A DNA stretch of 64,000 bases from IMG/VR virus record IMGVR_UViG_3300047319_000410, positions 1-64,000 of that record; one strand, written 5' to 3'. A program made the position numbers and the translations under genes. Numbering within the stretch: position 1 is the first letter of the stretch; each line of letters opens with the position of its first letter. The notes beneath the pieces are model-generated. The model was not told where the DNA came from and ran no database searches. It saw nothing but the letters and a program-made list of their open reading frames with translations. The stretch comes from a virus. Shown here one piece after another: positions 49,449-58,400 of the stretch.

Positions 49449-50999
49449 CTAGGTACGCTGTGGCCCGGAATTCGTGTCACGCCCGTACGGTACGAATAGA
49501 TAGTTACTAATCGGGCCTATGATTCTTATAATTCTGAAGAATCTAGACTCTGGAGTTATTGAAACCTTGCCATATCGAGTAAGGATACCCTTTCTTGGTT
49601 GGAAGGTTAACGGATCAGTAACCGTTGGTAGTGCTTGCAATGGAATATATGGGCAATAAACATATCCTTGATCCATTGGACTAGAACCACGATATCCCAT
49701 CATAATTTCATCTTCTGGGTATAGTGGGTCAATATAAAGGTCATACTTGTTAGCAAATTTACCCTTATATTCAATTGCATTAGGACCCATATTGGTAGGA
49801 CGATCAGCCATATCAATTCCACCATGAAGCTTACTTGAAGTTTCAAGAATAGAACCAATTAGTGGTGAAGTTACCATCCAAGTTCCGGGCCCTCTTAGAG
49901 TTGACTTCCAAATATCTTGTGATGCAAGATTAATTACACCCATCAAGTTAGCATAAACATCGCCAACGTGACGAGGAGCAAACGGAAGTGAACTAGAGGT
50001 AAAGTCAATAACAAAGACGTTTGAAAGCGTCTGTGCTGGGTTGCCTTGACCTGTGGTAGCTGCGTTTGCAAAGTCATATAAGAACTGAGCAGGAGTGAAT
50101 CCTGTTCCATCATTAAGGAAGTTATTACTGTTTGACTGATCTAGGTAAGATCTATTAAATCCACCAAATGAACCAGAAACATCATAAGAAATCATTCTGA
50201 GGTCTTCAACTAACTCTCGGTCGATTTCAAGAGTAAGTTCCTTACTAAGTAAATCAGTAAGTTCTGACTCAAGGTCGATATTGTGATAAGCCTTCAAGTC
50301 TTGACCAGCTTCAATAGTCCATAGAGCACGCATCTTACGTGTTCTAGCTTCTACTGGTTGTTGTTCAATGTGAAGGTTTAACTCTGCAATTGCTGAACCT
50401 GAGAGACGCTCACCACCTGAAGTATTATAACCAAGAATGGTTGTTTGATCAGGCCAAGCTGCAATCTGACCACCATAGGTAGTAGAAGGAGAACCAGAAG
50501 CCCAAGATAACAATTGAGCAAGAGTAGGAGAAGGAGTTACATCCGAGTCCAAGTTTGCATTATTACCGAAGATACTTGAGGTTACGAAGTTACGATAAGT
50601 AAGATTATACTTACTGTAAACAGTTTGAGTTCTTTGTGTTCCACCATCAGGGCCACCGACTCTATCAAATCCCATATAGAAGACTTGTGAGACCGGACCT
50701 TGCATAGGTTGAACGCCAACAATGTAGTTTGCAATTAGTTGTGGGAATACCCTGCGAACTAAAGGAAATGCAAACTTTTGGAATGTACCAAGCTTACCAA
50801 CAGTAGTAGGTGAATCACCAGTACCGAATGCTTCATCGATACTGCCTTCTTTAATACCTTCAACTATTACAGACTTGGCTTGATTTTCTAGAAGTTGAGC
50901 AGTTACCTTCCTAATGTAACTATTCTTTATATCCCCTACAATAGGGTTCCACTTCTTAACCAGTGATTCACTGATTCGTGAGGCAACTACATCATTCAT
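49449..50999 (-). CDS. Major capsid protein, gp23-like
   Basis: A 516-residue HK97-fold capsid protein of the T4 gp23 family. Conserved points are FPLVRRVFPQLIANYIVGVQPMQGP after a short pro-region, and the typical gp23 C-terminal ISPESRF-like SITPESRFFRIIRIIGPI. The pro-region contains I45-V-E47|G, I49-K-E51|G and I54-D-E56|A, three sites fitting the gp21 cleavage rule, so the mature protein probably starts near residue 48-57 (T4 cuts after 65). Followed by a strong terminator. Confidence 0.92.
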   Translation of the reverse strand: MNDVVASRISESLVKKWNPIVGDIKNSYIRKVTAQLLENQAKSVIVEGIKEGSIDEAFGTGDSPTTVGKLGTFQKFAFPLVRRVFPQLIANYIVGVQPMQGPVSQVFYMGFDRVGGPDGGTQRTQTVYSKYNLTYRNFVTSSIFGNNANLDSDVTPSPTLAQLLSWASGSPSTTYGGQIAAWPDQTTILGYNTSGGERLSGSAIAELNLHIEQQPVEARTRKMRALWTIEAGQDLKAYHNIDLESELTDLLSKELTLEIDRELVEDLRMISYDVSGSFGGFNRSYLDQSNSNNFLNDGTGFTPAQFLYDFANAATTGQGNPAQTLSNVFVIDFTSSSLPFAPRHVGDVYANLMGVINLASQDIWKSTLRGPGTWMVTSPLIGSILETSSKLHGGIDMADRPTNMGPNAIEYKGKFANKYDLYIDPLYPEDEIMMGYRGSSPMDQGYVYCPYIPLQALPTVTDPLTFQPRKGILTRYGKVSITPESRFFRIIRIIGPISNYLFVPYGRDTNSGPQRT

Positions 51000-51007
51000 A
51001 TTATCTA

Positions 51008-51628
51008 TTACTCCTTAATTAAGTTTTTTGTTAATTTAATTACTTCTTCTGTCAACCACGGATTATCGTTTTCTTCCGCTGGCTTTTTATCTGCATTATT
51101 TATAACGATAGCTTTTTCAGATGATTTAAAAGGCTTCGCAACTTGTTCAGTTAGAGTCTTAACCTTCTCACCTAATTTATTACCAGTCTTAGATAATAAA
51201 ATGTTCTTTTGTTCTAATACTTTTGCAGTATTACTAAGTTTAGCATTTTCAGCTAATACTTTCTTCATTTCAACTACTAGAGTTGAAAGTTCTTCTTTTA
51301 ATTGAGAGTTTTCATCTTCAATATCAGATTTAGCATTTTCTCTATCTTGTTCATTTAACTCAATTGCCATTACTGATTTAAAACTCTTCATTAGTTCTGC
51401 GTCTCTAAAAACTTGATTCTCTTCTCCAAGTTCTTTTAATGCTTGTTCCTTAATTTCGTTCTTTTGTAATTCTAAGTAACCTAAGACTTTAGCACTAAGT
51501 TCTTTTTTAACTGCATCAACCTCTTCGGTAATATGGGATTGAACTAATTCAGCAATCTTGTTTACCGAAGCCTCACTTAAACCCTCAGGTAAAAGTTCTG
51601 CAATCTTAATAGTTTTATTCTTTTTCAT
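51008..51628 (-). CDS. Prohead core scaffold, gp22-like
   Basis: A 206-residue helical scaffold protein between protease and capsid genes, the T4 order 21-22-23. It is acidic and coiled-coil, with L-P-E|G and L-S-E|A near the N-terminus (LLPEGLSEAS), matching protease sites that in T4 degrade gp22 to peptides before packaging. The C-terminus NPWLTEEVIKLTKNL is typical for these scaffolds. Confidence 0.8.
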   Translation of the reverse strand: MKKNKTIKIAELLPEGLSEASVNKIAELVQSHITEEVDAVKKELSAKVLGYLELQKNEIKEQALKELGEENQVFRDAELMKSFKSVMAIELNEQDRENAKSDIEDENSQLKEELSTLVVEMKKVLAENAKLSNTAKVLEQKNILLSKTGNKLGEKVKTLTEQVAKPFKSSEKAIVINNADKKPAEENDNPWLTEEVIKLTKNLIKE

Positions 51629-51679
51629 TATTTTTAGCTACCTCTATATACTTTTTAATACTTAAAATTTTACTTATTT

Positions 51680-52300
51680 TTATTTTCTGTGTTCATTAAG
51701 TTTAGATTTTAATAATTGGATAAAAATCTTCTCATTTAATGACTTATTATAAACTTGCTTACATTTGTCTCCATAGCACTTAGATTCAAATAAATCTAAG
51801 GTAGCTCCTATAGTGGATTCATCAGGAACCAGATCAAAGGTAACTAAACTAAAGTCATCATTAACTTCCCATTTAGCTCCGTTAGTTTCTTCTTTTAATT
51901 CAGTTAAAGTTCCGCCACCACGACTAGAGATTCCTAAGGTTACTCCATCTTTAATTAAAGTCTGAGCTATTTGACCTTTGGGAGTGTTTAAAAGTTCAAT
52001 TTCTCCCCAAACATCATTACCTTCCATCTTTAATCCTGTAACTCTATGGGAAGCATCAGAGTATTTAACATTTAATCTATCGGGATGGTCTAATTCTCCT
52101 AATAGTCTATGTTCATTAATTAAAGGAATTAATTTACCTACTTCTCTTTCAAGCAAGGTCTTCTTATAAATTCTTTGGTTTCTATTGGGAGTTTCTGCTC
52201 TTTGAAATAAACCTTTAAGTTTCATAGTGCCATTAGAGGCTGACTCTGAAACTATACAAGATTTACTTAAAGGATAGAATTCATTAAGAATTTTTAACAT
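51680..52300 (-). CDS. Prohead protease, gp21-like
   Basis: A 206-residue protease of the T4 gp21/herpes assemblin fold. GELDHP gives the catalytic His72, SDASHR a second His85, and LGISSRG the nucleophile serine (125/126). In T4 it cleaves after glutamate in [I/L]-x-E|[G/A/S] sequences of head proteins. The N-terminal 16 codons overlap the upstream basic-protein gene by 17 bases. Confidence 0.88.
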   Translation of the reverse strand: MLKILNEFYPLSKSCIVSESASNGTMKLKGLFQRAETPNRNQRIYKKTLLEREVGKLIPLINEHRLLGELDHPDRLNVKYSDASHRVTGLKMEGNDVWGEIELLNTPKGQIAQTLIKDGVTLGISSRGGGTLTELKEETNGAKWEVNDDFSLVTFDLVPDESTIGATLDLFESKCYGDKCKQVYNKSLNEKIFIQLLKSKLNEHRK

Positions 52301-53075
52301 TGTTTTTTAAATCTATTTTCTTTTTAGTATTTTTTATTCCATGTATAGACTTTATATCTTTTTTAACTTCTTTGCCGGCGTGTTCAGCAGTTTTAGGGCG
52401 AATAAAAGTCTCTGGGTGATTTCTTGTTCTTATTTTACTTTCTAAACTAGAAAGTCTTTTATATCTAGCTTTGCCTAAACTACCCTCTGAAACCTTAAGT
52501 TTTAAACGATGCATTATATTATGATTGCCACTCTTTAATCTAGCACCATCTTTAACTGTTTTTTTATAACTCATCTTAGCAGAATTAGATAATGCAGTTT
52601 CCCATCTTCGATGCATAAAGGGATTATCCATATGATCTTGAGTTATTAATTGAACTCCTCTTTTAATTCTGTGTTGTTTAGCTCTTTCTACTCTTCTTGC
52701 ACCATAAGTAGATTCTTTAATCTTACGTCCACCTGCGAGATATTTCTGTTGAACTCTTTGAGCATAGCCCTTAATATCTGCTACTGGGGTATCTGCTGAA
52801 AATCCTTTATAAACTTTCTTTTTACCTGCTAAGTGAGATTTCTTTCCCCAAGTCGGGCGAGTAACAACATAAATTCTATTACTTCTATGAGTAGAGAATA
52901 TAGATCCATAATCTGCTCTATCTACTCCTTGGCCTAAAGTTTTAAATTGTCTAAATTTACCTTTTTTACCTCTAGCCTCACTAGATTTTGCACCACCTCC
53001 AGCCAAGTACTTACTTTTTGGCTTTCGTGTTAATCTCTTGATCCTACTCTCTTCAATTAAATCTAATAGATTCAT
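52284..53075 (-). CDS. Basic head-associated protein 1 with protease-site motifs
   Basis: A 263-residue, Lys/Arg/Gly-rich protein. It contains K-Y-L-A-G-G twice and three sites fitting the prohead-protease rule: I7-E-E|S, I119-K-E|S (KESTYGARRVERAKQHRI) and V195-S-E|G (SEGSLGKARYKRL). The motif after each site (G-x-x-R-x-x-R) recurs in the next two proteins. It is likely an internal head protein packaged with DNA, cut by gp21; this is inference from charge, sites and position. Confidence 0.65.
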   Translation of the reverse strand: MNLLDLIEESRIKRLTRKPKSKYLAGGGAKSSEARGKKGKFRQFKTLGQGVDRADYGSIFSTHRSNRIYVVTRPTWGKKSHLAGKKKVYKGFSADTPVADIKGYAQRVQQKYLAGGRKIKESTYGARRVERAKQHRIKRGVQLITQDHMDNPFMHRRWETALSNSAKMSYKKTVKDGARLKSGNHNIMHRLKLKVSEGSLGKARYKRLSSLESKIRTRNHPETFIRPKTAEHAGKEVKKDIKSIHGIKNTKKKIDLKNNVKNS

Positions 53076-53629
53076 TATCGTTGTTTATCATAAATATTAT
53101 TTATGATACCTAATAATTTCTTTTCTTTTTTAGTTTTAGTATTCTTTAAATATCTACGATATCTTGTAGGCCAGATTACTCCCTTGCCCGCACTCTTTCT
53201 ACCAGGACCACCCATATTAACTCCGATTGATCCAACTGTAGTTCCTATACTTGCTCCTGTAATTTCATCAATTAATTTTTGAGCTTCATTTAAAAGAGAT
53301 TGAATCTTTTTAACTTTAGATTCTTTTACTTCTTTTTGATCTTTTCTAAATTTTCTTTTTAATTTAACTTTATCATGTAAAGAATCTGCTCTTTTTCCTT
53401 TTTCAACTCTACCTTTTCCGTGTTTTGGACTAAAGGATTTTATACTACTCATGTGCATTCTCATTAATCGTTTATGTCCAATACTGCCCTCATCTATTTT
53501 ATCTAAATTAATCTTAGAGATATCTGGCATATCATAATCAGGATGAGGAGGAAGTATATTTGTTGCACCAGGAGTTTTTAGCATCTCCTCTAAGATATTC
53601 ATTGATTCTGATATTAATGATTTAGCCAT
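53075..53629 (-). CDS. Basic head-associated protein 2 with protease-site motifs
   Basis: A 184-residue basic protein. I6-S-E|S and I45-D-E|G (DEGSIGHKRLMRMH) match the protease rule, and L113-N-E|A lies before a glycine-rich stretch (GASIGTTVGSIGVNMGGPG). The EGSIG-x-KR-x-x-R motif is the same as in its neighbours. Very Lys-rich between 70 and 110. Overlaps both neighbours by 1 base. Confidence 0.65.
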   Translation of the reverse strand: MAKSLISESMNILEEMLKTPGATNILPPHPDYDMPDISKINLDKIDEGSIGHKRLMRMHMSSIKSFSPKHGKGRVEKGKRADSLHDKVKLKRKFRKDQKEVKESKVKKIQSLLNEAQKLIDEITGASIGTTVGSIGVNMGGPGRKSAGKGVIWPTRYRRYLKNTKTKKEKKLLGIINNIYDKQR

Positions 53630-54861
53630 TATTCATCATTTCCTATATGTAAACTTCCAAATCTATGTTTTCTCTTTAATTTTAATTTCTTTTGATATTG
53701 TATGGAAGTAGCAAGAGTACTTTTAAGTTTATCTCTATTTATGAAAGTTTCTCCTGGAGGACTAATAGCTTTAGTTACTCTATGAGCGATTCTCTTATTT
53801 CTTTTAACCCCAATACTACCTTCTTTAATTAAACTCTTTTCTGCTTCAATAAATCGTTCTACTTGTCTCTTAATATGAGCAAAGTCTTTTGATTTAGGGA
53901 ATCTACCTTTATTATTTTTAAGTTTAATCCCCCTAGCTGCTAATCTAGATGCTGAGGCTTGTCTATTAATTAATTGAAGTTTTCTACCTTCTCTTGATCT
54001 TAGTGCTTGTGGGCCTTGTTTAGTTAATTTCTTTAGTCCTGAATTAGCACCATGAGTTACTTTGTTAGCAGATTTAATACTCTTATGCTTTTCATGTTCT
54101 GCTGACTTTTTAGCAGAGTAATTAGTTAGTTTATTAGCTGCTTTGTGGCCGTGGAATGATAACTTTCTAACTCCTCTACCAATTAAACCTGCTAATCCAC
54201 CTAAGAATTCATTAATATTCTCTTGGTTAGCTTCAATGCCTTTAGATTCTAAGAACTGAGTTACTATTTTAGTTGCCTGTTCTTTAGTTACGGATTTATA
54301 ATTACGTTTTGCTCGAAGATTTTTTTTATGACTAATATAATCTGTAGAAACTTTATCTAATTTAGATTCCGTACCTTTACTAAATCCATGTTTATCTAAT
54401 AATTTTGCACCAACTTTTCTAATTCTTAGCATCCTTTTAGCACCAAGACTTCCTTCTTCTATGGACTCTTTAACTTTCTTTTTCTTAGTTACTGAAACTG
54501 ATTTATCAAAGTTTTTCATAGCAGGAGCAACAGTACCATAATAAGCACCGGCATTAAACTCAGAACCTTGAGTCTTTCGATTCCTCATTTTGTTCATTAT
54601 ATTGTATACTTGAGACTTCTTCTTACCCGCCTTTTCAGCAGATAAATTTTTATACATATTTAATTGAGTAGCAATACGTTTTCCTGTTCCTACTCCACTT
54701 CCGCCTGTAGTCTCGCCCTCTTGAACTGATTCTTTCATTTTCTTTTTCTTACCCTTATGAGGTTTTAGGCCTGTAGACGAAACACAAATAGGCCATGCAC
54801 TATCTTTAGCTTTGCCTTTTGCAATTAAATGCTTAACACAGCGTTCAAGTTTTTCTGGCAT
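53629..54861 (-). CDS. Basic head-associated protein 3 with protease-site motifs
   Basis: A 410-residue, strongly basic protein. The N-terminus ERCVKHLIAKGKAKDSAW with ICVSSTG resembles a motif seen in head proteins of other phages. Sites fitting the protease rule: V46-Q-E|G, I134-E-E|G (EGSLGAKRMLRIRK) and I345-K-E|G (EGSIGVKRNKRIAHR). Cleavage would release several basic peptides. The C-terminus is KKLKLKRKHRFGS. It may also hold separate functional domains, e.g. residues 200-300, helical. Confidence 0.65.
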   Translation of the reverse strand: MPEKLERCVKHLIAKGKAKDSAWPICVSSTGLKPHKGKKKKMKESVQEGETTGGSGVGTGKRIATQLNMYKNLSAEKAGKKKSQVYNIMNKMRNRKTQGSEFNAGAYYGTVAPAMKNFDKSVSVTKKKKVKESIEEGSLGAKRMLRIRKVGAKLLDKHGFSKGTESKLDKVSTDYISHKKNLRAKRNYKSVTKEQATKIVTQFLESKGIEANQENINEFLGGLAGLIGRGVRKLSFHGHKAANKLTNYSAKKSAEHEKHKSIKSANKVTHGANSGLKKLTKQGPQALRSREGRKLQLINRQASASRLAARGIKLKNNKGRFPKSKDFAHIKRQVERFIEAEKSLIKEGSIGVKRNKRIAHRVTKAISPPGETFINRDKLKSTLATSIQYQKKLKLKRKHRFGSLHIGNDE

Positions 54862-54864
54862 AAA

Positions 54865-55413
54865 TTAATTATTATCAATACAACAGCCCCAAGCACATCC
54901 AATAAATGCTGTCTCAGCGGCTTGTTGGGCATTAGAAAGAGTAGTTGCTATAGTATTAGCACTAGCAGTAAAGGTATTAGCACAAGTCTGCATAGCAGCA
55001 AAATATGTATTTTTACACACAGTTCTTTCAGCAGCATTATGTGCGGCTAATAAACATGCCGTATAAGCATTTCCAGCGGTTGTTGTACATCCATTATAAG
55101 TAACAGCAGCATCATCATAAGATGCACACGCAGCCGCATATGCACTATTAACGCTGTCATTATAAGAAGTTTCACACCAAGAAACACATAATACATCTAG
55201 ATATTTTCCTTCTGGACATGGTGTTGGATCTGGTGGACTTGGAATCAAACCATTGCAATATGGATTTGTCGAATCATGAAAAACTACAGGAATAAATGGA
55301 GTTGGAGCAGTTATAATAGTTGTGGTAACAGGTTTAAATCCAGCACCCATAAAGAATGCTGAAATCATAAAAAGTACACAAAGACTTGTAAGAATATACT
55401 TAGTCTTATTCAT
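54865..55413 (-). CDS. Cysteine-rich protein with signal/TM segment
   Basis: A 182-residue protein with an N-terminal hydrophobic segment (YILTSLCVLFMISAFFMGAG), then a proline-rich stretch and a low-charge, Ala/Thr/Asn-rich region with about a dozen cysteines (AYAAACASYDD, CAWGCCIDNN). The cysteines suggest disulfides in the periplasm. Odd among head genes; no family recognised. ATG at 55413 overlaps the acidic gene's stop; a longer frame starts seven codons earlier. Confidence 0.6.
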   Translation of the reverse strand: MNKTKYILTSLCVLFMISAFFMGAGFKPVTTTIITAPTPFIPVVFHDSTNPYCNGLIPSPPDPTPCPEGKYLDVLCVSWCETSYNDSVNSAYAAACASYDDAAVTYNGCTTTAGNAYTACLLAAHNAAERTVCKNTYFAAMQTCANTFTASANTIATTLSNAQQAAETAFIGCAWGCCIDNN

Positions 55414-55780
55414 CTTCGTCCTCATTTTCATCATCAGGACCGTCCTCCTCTTCAGTTTCTTCTTCTACTTCCTCTTCTATGGTTTCTTCGTTTTCCTCAG
55501 ATTCCATAGCTTCGGTAATAGCAGTTAGATTTTCATAAAGAGTTGAGAATCTCTCTAGAAGAGTTTCGTCGTCAAAGTCTTCAGGAAGTTCATTCTCACA
55601 AAGAGGGCAGAAATGAGTTTCTTGCTCATTAACCTCTTCTGCTTCGTCTTCCTTTTCCTTCTTACTTTCTACAACTACTTCCTTTTTATCTTCTACTGGA
55701 GCCTCTACTTCCTTAGTATTAAAGCCAGAGCGTTCCATTAAAAAGTTACGAACATTATCATTAATAGTAAATCCATCCAT
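55406..55780 (-). CDS. Very acidic protein, possible prohead core
   Basis: A 124-residue protein, about one third Glu/Asp, with a CPLCENELPE zinc-knuckle-like segment (HFCPLCENE) in the middle and an almost purely acidic end (DDENEDEDE). Acidic tails occur in T4 prohead core proteins gp67 and gp68. Its negative charge would balance the basic proteins. Position between the basic cluster and PAAR gene is unusual for gp67. Confidence 0.55.
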   Translation of the reverse strand: MDGFTINDNVRNFLMERSGFNTKEVEAPVEDKKEVVVESKKEKEDEAEEVNEQETHFCPLCENELPEDFDDETLLERFSTLYENLTAITEAMESEENEETIEEEVEEETEEEDGPDDENEDEDE

Positions 55781-55857
55781 ATTTTATACTCCAGTTTGTT
55801 TCCTGTCTATATTTTATATATAAACCAAGATAATAAATCTAAATATTTTTTATTTTT

Positions 55858-56118
55858 TTAATCTGCTGTAGTTATTAAACTTAATGCTATAACTTGACTA
55901 CCATCGGAACACACGCTTCCTGTGATAGTAACCGGAGAATCATAACAAAACACATTTAATGCTCCGGTTAATATTGTTCCTATACCATGCTGAGGTACAT
56001 TATCTCCTACTATTGATATTGGAAGACCCTCTACGAACACATTATTTAAATTTAATGGTCCTGGGGCTATTGCGCCTCCATTATTAGTAGGATCTCCAAG
56101 TCTAGCAATATTAGGCAT
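55858..56118 (-). CDS. PAAR-like tail spike tip protein
   Basis: An 86-residue PAAR-repeat protein: GDPTNNGGAIAPGPLNL, VFVEGLPISIVGDNVPQHG. Such proteins cap the central spike (gp5.4 in T4) and sharpen the baseplate tip. Right after it lies the 759-residue baseplate-type gene. Confidence 0.8.
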   Translation of the reverse strand: MPNIARLGDPTNNGGAIAPGPLNLNNVFVEGLPISIVGDNVPQHGIGTILTGALNVFCYDSPVTITGSVCSDGSQVIALSLITTAD

Positions 56119-56119
56119 T

Positions 56120-58399
56120 TTAATTTAAAGTTATAGTTTGAGTATCAAAACTACCATTCCCACCATGATTAAAGAACGTAGGAGGATATCCTACCATTTC
56201 CCAGGTAACAGTAGGATAAGTAGCAATACTAATTAATGGATCTAAAGCTGAGGAACCACTTAATCTCTTCCAGAAAGGATTATCTAATAAAGTAATAAAA
56301 GTGGAATAAGCTATACAATCCCTACCACCGTCTCCAGAAGTAGTATTAGTTGGATCTAATAATGCAGTATCATAATGAACTGGGAATGCTACGTAGATTA
56401 TAAAATGATCACTATACTTCTCAACCCATATACTTTGAGTCTCAGATTGGGTGCTATTTCCATCAATATAAGAAAATTGTCCTGTATATTGTAATTTAGC
56501 CACAATATCATAAGTAGTAAGTCCTGCTGGTAGGAAGCCAAAATTTATTTTTTTCTTTATAAAGGTTATTCTATTAAAATGACTTTGCCCACCACCTATA
56601 AGAGGAAGTGCGCTAAAATCTCCGGCCCCTAAAGCCTCTCCTCCTTGGGGAGAACTATAAATGCGATGTGAAATAGTATTCCAATAGTCTATTTTAACAT
56701 CATGAATATAATCATTTCTATGTACGTCAAATCCTGGTAGTGGTGGGGTTGTCCAATCAGCAATATCCCATTCGGGATCTAAAGGTATTGGATCTACAAC
56801 ATCTAATTGGAATGTACCATTATTAGCAATATCTGTCATAAATAAGTCAGGCAATGAACTAGCCCCACTTAAACTATTATCATGATTATAATCAATAACC
56901 CCTGCTTGATGTAAAAGTGCTCCTTCTACACCATATCTAACCCCTCCACGAATGATTCCCCCCGCTAGAACGCTTGGTCTTGCAGTAGGTTGTTCATTAA
57001 TAACAGTATTAACATAATTTATCACATTAGTAATCTGTTCATCTATCTGAATCTGTCCTACAGCCGGATTACCTAAAGAAAGAGGAGGTACTGCACCGGC
57101 AATTCCTGTTCTTTCGGCATAACTTAATTCCGCAGTTCTAAAGAATGGACGAATATCAATTATCTGGTCAGAAGATATAATAGGATTGCCATTAGTATCA
57201 ACTGGAGTAGTATTTTTAATTAAAACATAACATACTGGTAGAACTGATTGTCCTATAATTTGTAAATCATTAGTTTGTAAACTATCAGCAAGTAAAGGAG
57301 CTAAATTAAGAAGATCTTCTGGAGAGGGGAATGATCCGTGAATATTAAGTGCTGAGAATCCATTATCAACTAAAGTATCTGATTCATTAGGAATCATTAC
57401 TGGAGTAAATCCCTCATTGTCTCTATTAGGCAACGGTTGTGATATTGTATTCTGACCAGAAGGAGTAAATTGAAGAATCCCAAGTCCTGCGCCCTTAAGA
57501 ATACCTAAGGTAGGTCTATTAATAGTGGTAGGAGTATTTCCTCCTCCTCCATATTGTTGAATTTTAGTTGCAGTAGCATCTATAGGATGAGTATAGATAA
57601 ATACTAAGTCAATTCTTTGGGTAGCAGGAATTGGAATAATAGTAGCGCCAGAAACATAAAAGAAATCATCAGGATCAAAAGGAGGAACAATAATACTAAG
57701 TTCTGTTGGAACATCTACAACCGCTGTTCTAGCTACTCCTCTCCATCTTTGTACGAATTTATTAAAGAAGAAACTTATTCTAGGAGAAGTAGATTGAATA
57801 TCTAAGTTCCCTCCAAGAGCATTTCTAAAGTCCTGAATTAAAGGAAAAGGTTGGTGGGCTGCCCCTGGATCTATATTTCCAGGAATTGGATATTGTGGAG
57901 AGTTAGATCCTATAGTAGCAGATGTAATAGTATAAGGAGTATCTTTATTTATTACTATAAAAGTTAAAGCTCTCTCCATTAAACCATTATTATTAGTTGC
58001 ATTAGAAGCAATAATATTGCTCATTATTTGTAAGAAATTAATTTGATACTGAGCATTAGTGTAATATCCTAAAGTACCTAATGTTTGTCCTTGAGTCTTA
58101 TCAAAAGTTAATATTGGAGTTTGAGAAGCATCATTAACTCTAGCCATAAATCTTCCGGGCTTAACTCTAACAAGATCATCCGACCCATTACTATAAGGAA
58201 GTAATTCAGTAAATCCAGACCTGTCTATGCTTCCAGCAGTATTTCCTCCTCCGGCTGTTCCTCCTATCTGATCCTTTAACCAAAGATCATTCTCTATTAA
58301 TTGAGATAAAGGAATATTATCTACTTGCCAAAAATAAGGATCATTAGCCTTAAATAATCTTATGGGAGATGTAAATTGATGTGTACTTGGTAAAGCCAT
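56120..58399 (-). CDS. Large baseplate/fibre protein 1
   Basis: A 759-residue virion protein, beta-rich and low in charge. Its N-terminus FKANDPYFWQVDNIPLSQL shares the pattern W-x-x-DN-[IL]-P with the 1035-residue protein (FYNWEQDNLPIYDLETR), suggesting a common attachment site on the baseplate. The middle (GGIIRGGVRYGVEGALLHQ) is rich in repeats. The rest is unrecognised. Confidence 0.65.
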   Translation of the reverse strand: MALPSTHQFTSPIRLFKANDPYFWQVDNIPLSQLIENDLWLKDQIGGTAGGGNTAGSIDRSGFTELLPYSNGSDDLVRVKPGRFMARVNDASQTPILTFDKTQGQTLGTLGYYTNAQYQINFLQIMSNIIASNATNNNGLMERALTFIVINKDTPYTITSATIGSNSPQYPIPGNIDPGAAHQPFPLIQDFRNALGGNLDIQSTSPRISFFFNKFVQRWRGVARTAVVDVPTELSIIVPPFDPDDFFYVSGATIIPIPATQRIDLVFIYTHPIDATATKIQQYGGGGNTPTTINRPTLGILKGAGLGILQFTPSGQNTISQPLPNRDNEGFTPVMIPNESDTLVDNGFSALNIHGSFPSPEDLLNLAPLLADSLQTNDLQIIGQSVLPVCYVLIKNTTPVDTNGNPIISSDQIIDIRPFFRTAELSYAERTGIAGAVPPLSLGNPAVGQIQIDEQITNVINYVNTVINEQPTARPSVLAGGIIRGGVRYGVEGALLHQAGVIDYNHDNSLSGASSLPDLFMTDIANNGTFQLDVVDPIPLDPEWDIADWTTPPLPGFDVHRNDYIHDVKIDYWNTISHRIYSSPQGGEALGAGDFSALPLIGGGQSHFNRITFIKKKINFGFLPAGLTTYDIVAKLQYTGQFSYIDGNSTQSETQSIWVEKYSDHFIIYVAFPVHYDTALLDPTNTTSGDGGRDCIAYSTFITLLDNPFWKRLSGSSALDPLISIATYPTVTWEMVGYPPTFFNHGGNGSFDTQTITLN

Positions 58400-58400
58400 A

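Noticed and set aside
51091-51102. TATAAATA-like sequence in the scaffold gene
   Set aside because: Inside coding sequence, with no gene start near enough.
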